A DNA stretch of 9,935 bases from Candidatus Cloacimonadota bacterium. GTDB lineage: Bacteria > Cloacimonadota > Cloacimonadia > Cloacimonadales > Cloacimonadaceae. Shown here piece by piece: positions 6,000 through 9,935 of the stretch. The notes below the pieces were generated by a model that saw nothing but the letters and a program-made list of their open reading frames with translations, ran no database searches and was not told the DNA's origin. A program made the translations under genes and the position numbers. How positions within the stretch are numbered: position 1 is the first letter of the stretch; the number at the start of each line of letters is the position of its first letter. The stretch spans positions 1-9,935 of the forward strand of contig JAGOGT010000020.1 in NCBI GenBank assembly GCA_017996595.1, written 5' to 3'.

Positions 6000-8252
6000 A
6001 TGCGAATAAATCTGAAACGCAGCCTCATGATAATGCTGTTTTCGATAATGCTGATATCCCTATATGGAATTGGCGAAACGATATATGAGATCAAGGTGCT
6101 TGGTGCCCGCAATATAGATCCGGAATTGGTAAGCTCGGCGCTCAGCGTGCGAGTTGGCGATGCTGTGGATCCGGAAACGGTGGCCAAGTCGATCCGCAAT
6201 CTGCATCGCATGGGCATCTTTTCCGATATCCAGGTGCATACAGAGCCCTTTAATACCGGGGTGAATCTGATCGTTCAGGTGGTGGAAAATCCCGTGGTAT
6301 CCAGTGTGGAATTCATTGGGTTCAAGGTGATAAAGCAGGAACGGATCGACGAGCTGATCACCCTGCGGGTTGGCAGCTATTGGAATGAGGGGCTGAAGAA
6401 CCAAATCCTCCGCAAATTGAAAACTGAATACAGCAGCAAGGGCTATGCCAATGCCACCATCGAAGTATTTGAATCCAAGCTGGAGAATAACCGCATCGGC
6501 CTTAAATTGCAGGCCACGGAAGGCAAGCGGGTAACCATCAAGCTGGTAACCTTTGTGGGCAATATCTCTTATGAAGACAAAGAACTGCAAAAGAAAATGA
6601 AAACCAAGCCTGCCAGTTTCCTGCGTTCGGGACGTTTTGAGCAGGAAAAATTCGATGAAGACCTCACCAAGCTGGCGGCTTTCTATAAGAAAAACGGCTT
6701 TATCGACGTAGCGGTAGGCCCCTATGAACTGCAGCAGATTTCCGATCGTAGCATGGAACTGGTGATCAATATCCGCGAAGGGCGTAAATATAGCTTTGGG
6801 AAGCTGGAAGTAACCGGCAACGAGCATTTTACCAGTGAAAATCTGCTAGGCGTATTCACTCTGCGCAAAGGGGCTCCCTTCGATCAGGAAAAATTTGAAC
6901 AGCAGATGGGCAAGGTGTATAGCAAGTACTTTGATGAAGGCTTCATCTACGTGGGTATCGAGCCGAAATATGAGAAACAGGAAGATTCGCTGAATGTGAG
7001 CCTGGCGATCACGGAAAATACCCGCGCCAAGGTTCGCCAGATTCATATCACGGGCAATAAGCGCGCCAAAGAAAAAGTGCTGCGTCGCCAATTGGAAGTA
7101 GCTCCCGGGGATTATTTCCGTCAGAGCCAATTGCTGCGCACCCAGCAGAATATCTACAATCTGGGCTTTTTCGAGCAAGATATCAAGCTGGATTATACGC
7201 CTATCAATAAGAATGGCGATATCGATCTGCAGCTGGACGTTATCGATAAATCCAGCGGTACAGCCAATGGTGGCGTGGGCTACAATTCGCAGGATAAATT
7301 CGTAGGCCAGCTATCGCTCTCCATGAATAACCTGATGGGTAATAACTGGTCCAGCGGGCTTTCCTGGGAATTTGGGGGTAGCACGCAGAATTTTGAATTC
7401 CAATTCACCAATCCCAATCTCTATGACAGCGATATTCTCTTTGGCACCAATCTGTATTACACCAAGAAAAACTGGAGTTCTTTCTACTATGAAATCTTCA
7501 CCCGGGGTGCCGGATTGCGCCTGGGTCAGGCTTTGCCCTGGATCGATCGTACCCGTGTGGTAGGCGGATATTCTTTATACTCAAAGAAATATCGCATCAC
7601 CGATATGGAATCAATTCTGGAAAATGAGACAGCCAATTCCACCCTGATCGAATTGGATTCGCTGGATTGGCGCTATACCAGTGCCTTCAATCTTACCTTT
7701 AGCAGAGACTCGCGCGATAACGTGTTCTTCCCCACCGTGGGAAGCCAGTTCACGCTCTATTCGGAGATTGCAGGTGGTTTACTTGGCGGAGATTTTGATT
7801 ATTTCAAGCAAATCGCCCAGGTGAACTGGTACACCGATACCTGGAAAAAGATCGTGCTGCGCTCCAAATGGCGCTTCTGCTATGTAACTCCCTTTGGTAA
7901 GTCCGATGATGCTCCGCCGGATGAAAAATTCTATTTGGGCGGAACCGGCGCAGATGGCATCAGAGGCTTCGCGGATAGGTCCATTGGGCCTTCCGGAGGA
8001 GGAACCCGAGCTATCATTTTCTCCATGGAAATGGGCTATCCCATCGGTGGGGATCAAATCATCGCGCTGGGGTTCTTTGACGCCGGCAATAGCTATAACC
8101 ACCTGCGGGACTTCAATTTTATAAACTTCAAAAAAGGTACCGGATTGGGAATCAGAATCCGCAGCCCCTTTGGCCTTATTGGCTTTGACTATGCCTACAA
8201 TCTCAATGACGGCGGTTGGGAACCGCATCTGCAATTCGCAACCACTTTTTAA
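6000..8252 (+). CDS. bamA: BamA, outer membrane protein assembly factor (Omp85)
   Basis: Essential outer-membrane protein that folds and inserts beta-barrel proteins; 750 residues. A signal peptide occupies about 1-23 (MRINLKRS, then a hydrophobic run ending LYG). Five POTRA domains follow, at about 28-97, 98-178, 179-265, 266-343 and 344-418, each with the usual pattern of a V-x-G-N/F strand start, a two-helix core and G-(Y/F)-x-x-(A/V) before the last strand (for example KKNGFIDVAV at 230-239). The Omp85 barrel spans about 420-750. It carries the conserved loop-6 motif as GIRGF (653-657) within a GGTGADGIRGFADR stretch, and ends in Phe (QFATTF), as expected for a Bam substrate. Five POTRAs and this length fit BamA rather than TamA or a two-partner transporter. 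GGAGG lies 4 bases before ATG 6000. The next gene starts directly after the stop. Its neighbours are not the common skp/lpxD set, which is unusual but does not weaken the call. Confidence 0.95.
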   Translation: MRINLKRSLMIMLFSIMLISLYGIGETIYEIKVLGARNIDPELVSSALSVRVGDAVDPETVAKSIRNLHRMGIFSDIQVHTEPFNTGVNLIVQVVENPVVSSVEFIGFKVIKQERIDELITLRVGSYWNEGLKNQILRKLKTEYSSKGYANATIEVFESKLENNRIGLKLQATEGKRVTIKLVTFVGNISYEDKELQKKMKTKPASFLRSGRFEQEKFDEDLTKLAAFYKKNGFIDVAVGPYELQQISDRSMELVINIREGRKYSFGKLEVTGNEHFTSENLLGVFTLRKGAPFDQEKFEQQMGKVYSKYFDEGFIYVGIEPKYEKQEDSLNVSLAITENTRAKVRQIHITGNKRAKEKVLRRQLEVAPGDYFRQSQLLRTQQNIYNLGFFEQDIKLDYTPINKNGDIDLQLDVIDKSSGTANGGVGYNSQDKFVGQLSLSMNNLMGNNWSSGLSWEFGGSTQNFEFQFTNPNLYDSDILFGTNLYYTKKNWSSFYYEIFTRGAGLRLGQALPWIDRTRVVGGYSLYSKKYRITDMESILENETANSTLIELDSLDWRYTSAFNLTFSRDSRDNVFFPTVGSQFTLYSEIAGGLLGGDFDYFKQIAQVNWYTDTWKKIVLRSKWRFCYVTPFGKSDDAPPDEKFYLGGTGADGIRGFADRSIGPSGGGTRAIIFSMEMGYPIGGDQIIALGFFDAGNSYNHLRDFNFINFKKGTGLGIRIRSPFGLIGFDYAYNLNDGGWEPHLQFATTF

Positions 8253-9194
8253 ATGAGATATCAGCACCTCTTTGGGCCCGTACATTCCAGACGGCTCGGC
8301 ACCTCTTTGGGAATCGATGTGGTTCCCTACAAGTACTGTCCCCTGAATTGCGTTTATTGCGAAGTTCAGCATACTACGCACCTGGTGGTGGATCGGGAAG
8401 AATTCTTCCCTCTGGATGAGATCCTTGCTGAACTGAAAGACTTTATGGATACAAGGCCGGAGCTGGATTACATAACCTTTTCCGGAGCTGGCGAACCAAC
8501 CCTCTATAGCAAGCTGGGAATGCTGATAAGCAGGATTAAGCATGATTATCCGAAATATAAACTAGCGCTTCTTACCAATGGGGTACTTCTCAGCGATGCT
8601 GCCTTAAGAGCCGAGATTATTCCCTGCGATCTGATTCTGCCCTCGCTGGATTCGGCTACGCAAAGCGGTTACGAAAGAATCAATAAACCCCTTGCGGGAC
8701 TAAAAGCTTCAGACCTGATACAGGGACTGATCGAGCTGCGGAAAGATTATCAGGGCGCTATCTGGCTGGAAATCTTTATGATCCCCGGGATAAATGACAA
8801 CGAAGCAGAGCTGGAAGCCCTGGCTGATGCGATTGCCAGAATCAAGCCCGATCTGGTGCAGCTGAATAGTCTGGACCGTCCCGGTAGCGAAGACTGGGTG
8901 AAACCCCTGGGCATAAAAGCCCTGATGCAAGCCAAAAAATACCTGGAAGCAAGGCTAACGATGCCCGTGGAGATCATCGCCAAGGTAAAACACGGCGAAG
9001 ACAGTCCCGATGAAGAACTGGAAGCGCTGGTTCACACCGCTCTGTCAACTCGTCCTCACCTGGCAGAAGAGCTCTCAGAAGAACTGCAAGTGCATATAAA
9101 TGAGATCAGTAAGATACTCCGGCAGCTCAATCGGGAACACAAGATAGCCATCAAAAGGGAAAATAAGAAACTTTATTACTCCTGGAAACAATGA
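8253..9194 (+). CDS. COG0731/TYW1-like radical SAM protein with C-terminal winged-helix-like region
   Basis: Radical S-adenosylmethionine enzyme of unknown substrate; 313 residues. The opening FGPVHSRRLGTSLGIDVVPYKYCPLNCVYCE (residues 7-37) is the hallmark of the COG0731 family, related to the wyosine-tRNA enzyme TYW1/Taw1. C29, C33 and C36 form CxxxCxxC for the [4Fe-4S] cluster. SGAGEPTL (77-84) is the GGE-type SAM-binding motif, and LLTNG (106-110), LPSLDSAT (129-136) and MIPGINDNEAE (176-186) are further strands of the barrel. About residues 258-313 look like a small winged helix (RPHLAEELSEELQVHINEISKILRQL, then a basic YYSW end), so DNA or RNA contact is possible. TYW1 itself acts on tRNA-Phe in archaea and eukaryotes; the role of bacterial relatives is not something I can assign. 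Its ATG follows the bamA TAA directly with no Shine-Dalgarno site, which implies translational coupling. It overlaps ispD by 4 bases. Confidence 0.88.
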   Translation: MRYQHLFGPVHSRRLGTSLGIDVVPYKYCPLNCVYCEVQHTTHLVVDREEFFPLDEILAELKDFMDTRPELDYITFSGAGEPTLYSKLGMLISRIKHDYPKYKLALLTNGVLLSDAALRAEIIPCDLILPSLDSATQSGYERINKPLAGLKASDLIQGLIELRKDYQGAIWLEIFMIPGINDNEAELEALADAIARIKPDLVQLNSLDRPGSEDWVKPLGIKALMQAKKYLEARLTMPVEIIAKVKHGEDSPDEELEALVHTALSTRPHLAEELSEELQVHINEISKILRQLNREHKIAIKRENKKLYYSWKQ

Positions 9195-9886
9195 AAAATA
9201 TCACTGCCATCATCACCGCTGCAGGAACGGGAACCAGGCTTCCCGGAGCGGCGAAAAAGCAATTCAGGGAGCTTGGCGGCATCCCTATCCTGATTCGCAG
9301 CGTTTCGCCATTCTTTAATTTAGCGGAAATAACCGCGATCATTATCACCAGTCCCGAAGATGAAGTGCTGCATACCGAATCCCTTATCAAACAGTATTTC
9401 GAGCATAGTGACAAGCCCTGGATCGTGATCCCCGGGGGTACGCAAAGGCAGGATTCGGTATTTAACGCCCTGCAGCATTGCCCCAAAGATACGGACATGG
9501 TGGCTATCCATGACGGCGTACGCCCCTTTATCAGCGAAGAAATGATCACAGATCTGCTGGAAACCTGCGATACTGAGCAGGCCGTAATCCCCGCAATAAA
9601 AATGAAGAATACTATCAAAAAGATCGAGGGGGATTATGCAGTGGGGACCCTTAACCGCAGCCAGTTGATTCAGGTGCTTACTCCCCAGGTATTCAGCTAC
9701 CCTTTGATCATGAAGGCCTATTTGCAAGCCTATGAAGATGCCTTCTTTGGCACAGATGATGCCTGCCTGGTGGAGCGTTTGGGCACCAAGGTACGCTACC
9801 TGTTCAGTAGCGAAGCAAATATAAAAATCACCGATGAGCTGGATCTGTTTCTGGCATCCCAATTACTTGAAAAGAATATGATATAA
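9191..9886 (+). CDS. ispD: 2-C-methyl-D-erythritol 4-phosphate cytidylyltransferase (IspD)
   Basis: Third enzyme of the MEP isoprenoid pathway: joins CTP and methylerythritol phosphate into CDP-methylerythritol, releasing pyrophosphate, in the cytoplasm. The 231 residues match the family's usual length. The N-terminal nucleotide-binding motif ITAAGTGTRLPGAAKKQF (8-25) holds R16 and K23, spaced as R20 and K27 in E. coli IspD. GGTQRQDSV (82-90), IHDGVRPF (106-113, with D108 and R111), LTPQVF (163-168, T164), GTDDACLVE (187-195) and NIKIT (210-214, K212) complete the active-site set, so the enzyme should work. It is a stand-alone IspD, not an IspDF fusion: the protein ends at ASQLLEKNMI and no IspF-like start follows. 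The ATG overlaps the radical SAM stop as ATGA, so translation is coupled. Confidence 0.94.
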   Translation: MKNITAIITAAGTGTRLPGAAKKQFRELGGIPILIRSVSPFFNLAEITAIIITSPEDEVLHTESLIKQYFEHSDKPWIVIPGGTQRQDSVFNALQHCPKDTDMVAIHDGVRPFISEEMITDLLETCDTEQAVIPAIKMKNTIKKIEGDYAVGTLNRSQLIQVLTPQVFSYPLIMKAYLQAYEDAFFGTDDACLVERLGTKVRYLFSSEANIKITDELDLFLASQLLEKNMI

Positions 9887-9899
9887 AGCAGAGGAACCG

Positions 9900-9935
9900 A
9901 TGACTTTTAAGCTACACAAAATTACTTCCCGACTT
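9900..9935 (+). CDS. Start of an unidentified gene, cut off by window end
   Basis: ATG 9900 opens 12 codons (MTFKLHKITSRL) that run to the window edge. GAGG at 9891-9894 lies 5 bases upstream and the start is 13 bases after the ispD stop, so it is likely the next gene of the same operon. The sequence is too short to identify. It does not resemble the IspF N-terminus (M-R-x-G-x-G-x-D-x-H), the gene that often follows ispD. Confidence 0.6.
   Translation, partial: MTFKLHKITSRL

Noticed and set aside
7779..8543. Minus-strand open frame of 254 codons opposite bamA and the radical SAM gene
   Set aside because: It spans two well-supported plus-strand genes and their junction and shows no recognisable motif.

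Overview
The window looks like a chromosomal segment of a Gram-negative, protein-degrading bacterium of the FCB group, possibly Candidatus Cloacimonadota. Three things point this way: a BamA/Omp85 protein shows an outer membrane; a secreted M1 peptidase ends in a type IX-like/FlgD-like C-terminal sorting domain with an SPNPFNPSTTISY-type motif and a terminal GVYLLR...KKLTLMK; and isoprenoids are made through the MEP pathway (IspD). The phylum assignment is inference from sequence style. No rRNA or marker-gene comparison was possible.

Layout. On the minus strand, 4992 to 1 carries two zinc metallopeptidases in the same direction. The first is an exported, multidomain M1 aminopeptidase (2065-4992). 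It is followed after 56 bases by an M3 oligopeptidase/peptidyl-dipeptidase (Dcp-like), which has no signal peptide and runs off the left edge of the window. On the plus strand, 6000 to 9935 carries a tightly packed gene string: bamA (6000-8252), a COG0731/TYW1-like radical SAM protein with a C-terminal helix-turn-helix-like region (8253-9194), ispD (9191-9886), and the first 12 codons of another gene (9900 onward). The bamA stop abuts the next start (TAAATG), and the radical SAM and ispD genes overlap by 4 bases (ATGA), so these three are very probably one translationally coupled operon.

Between the two divergent units lies about 1 kb (4993-5999) without a convincing gene. It is not featureless. 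It is a mosaic of short degenerate tandem arrays with a period of 9-10 bases: ATCC/ATCTGT units at 5193-5254, AAAAGCRGAG units at 5265-5304 and again inverted at 5828-5868, TGGAC units at 5508-5543 and ATCAG units at 5794-5828. It also holds repeated AACAAAGAG words and an imperfect GC-rich hairpin at 5639-5679. This is the part of the window most worth a second look.

How the genes may work together: the M1 enzyme would trim peptides outside the cytoplasm and the M3 enzyme would finish short peptides inside, which suits an amino-acid-fermenting lifestyle. BamA inserts outer-membrane barrels, including any the M1 protein's export system may need. IspD feeds isoprenoid synthesis, including the lipid carrier for the cell envelope. 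The radical SAM protein has no obvious link to either neighbour.
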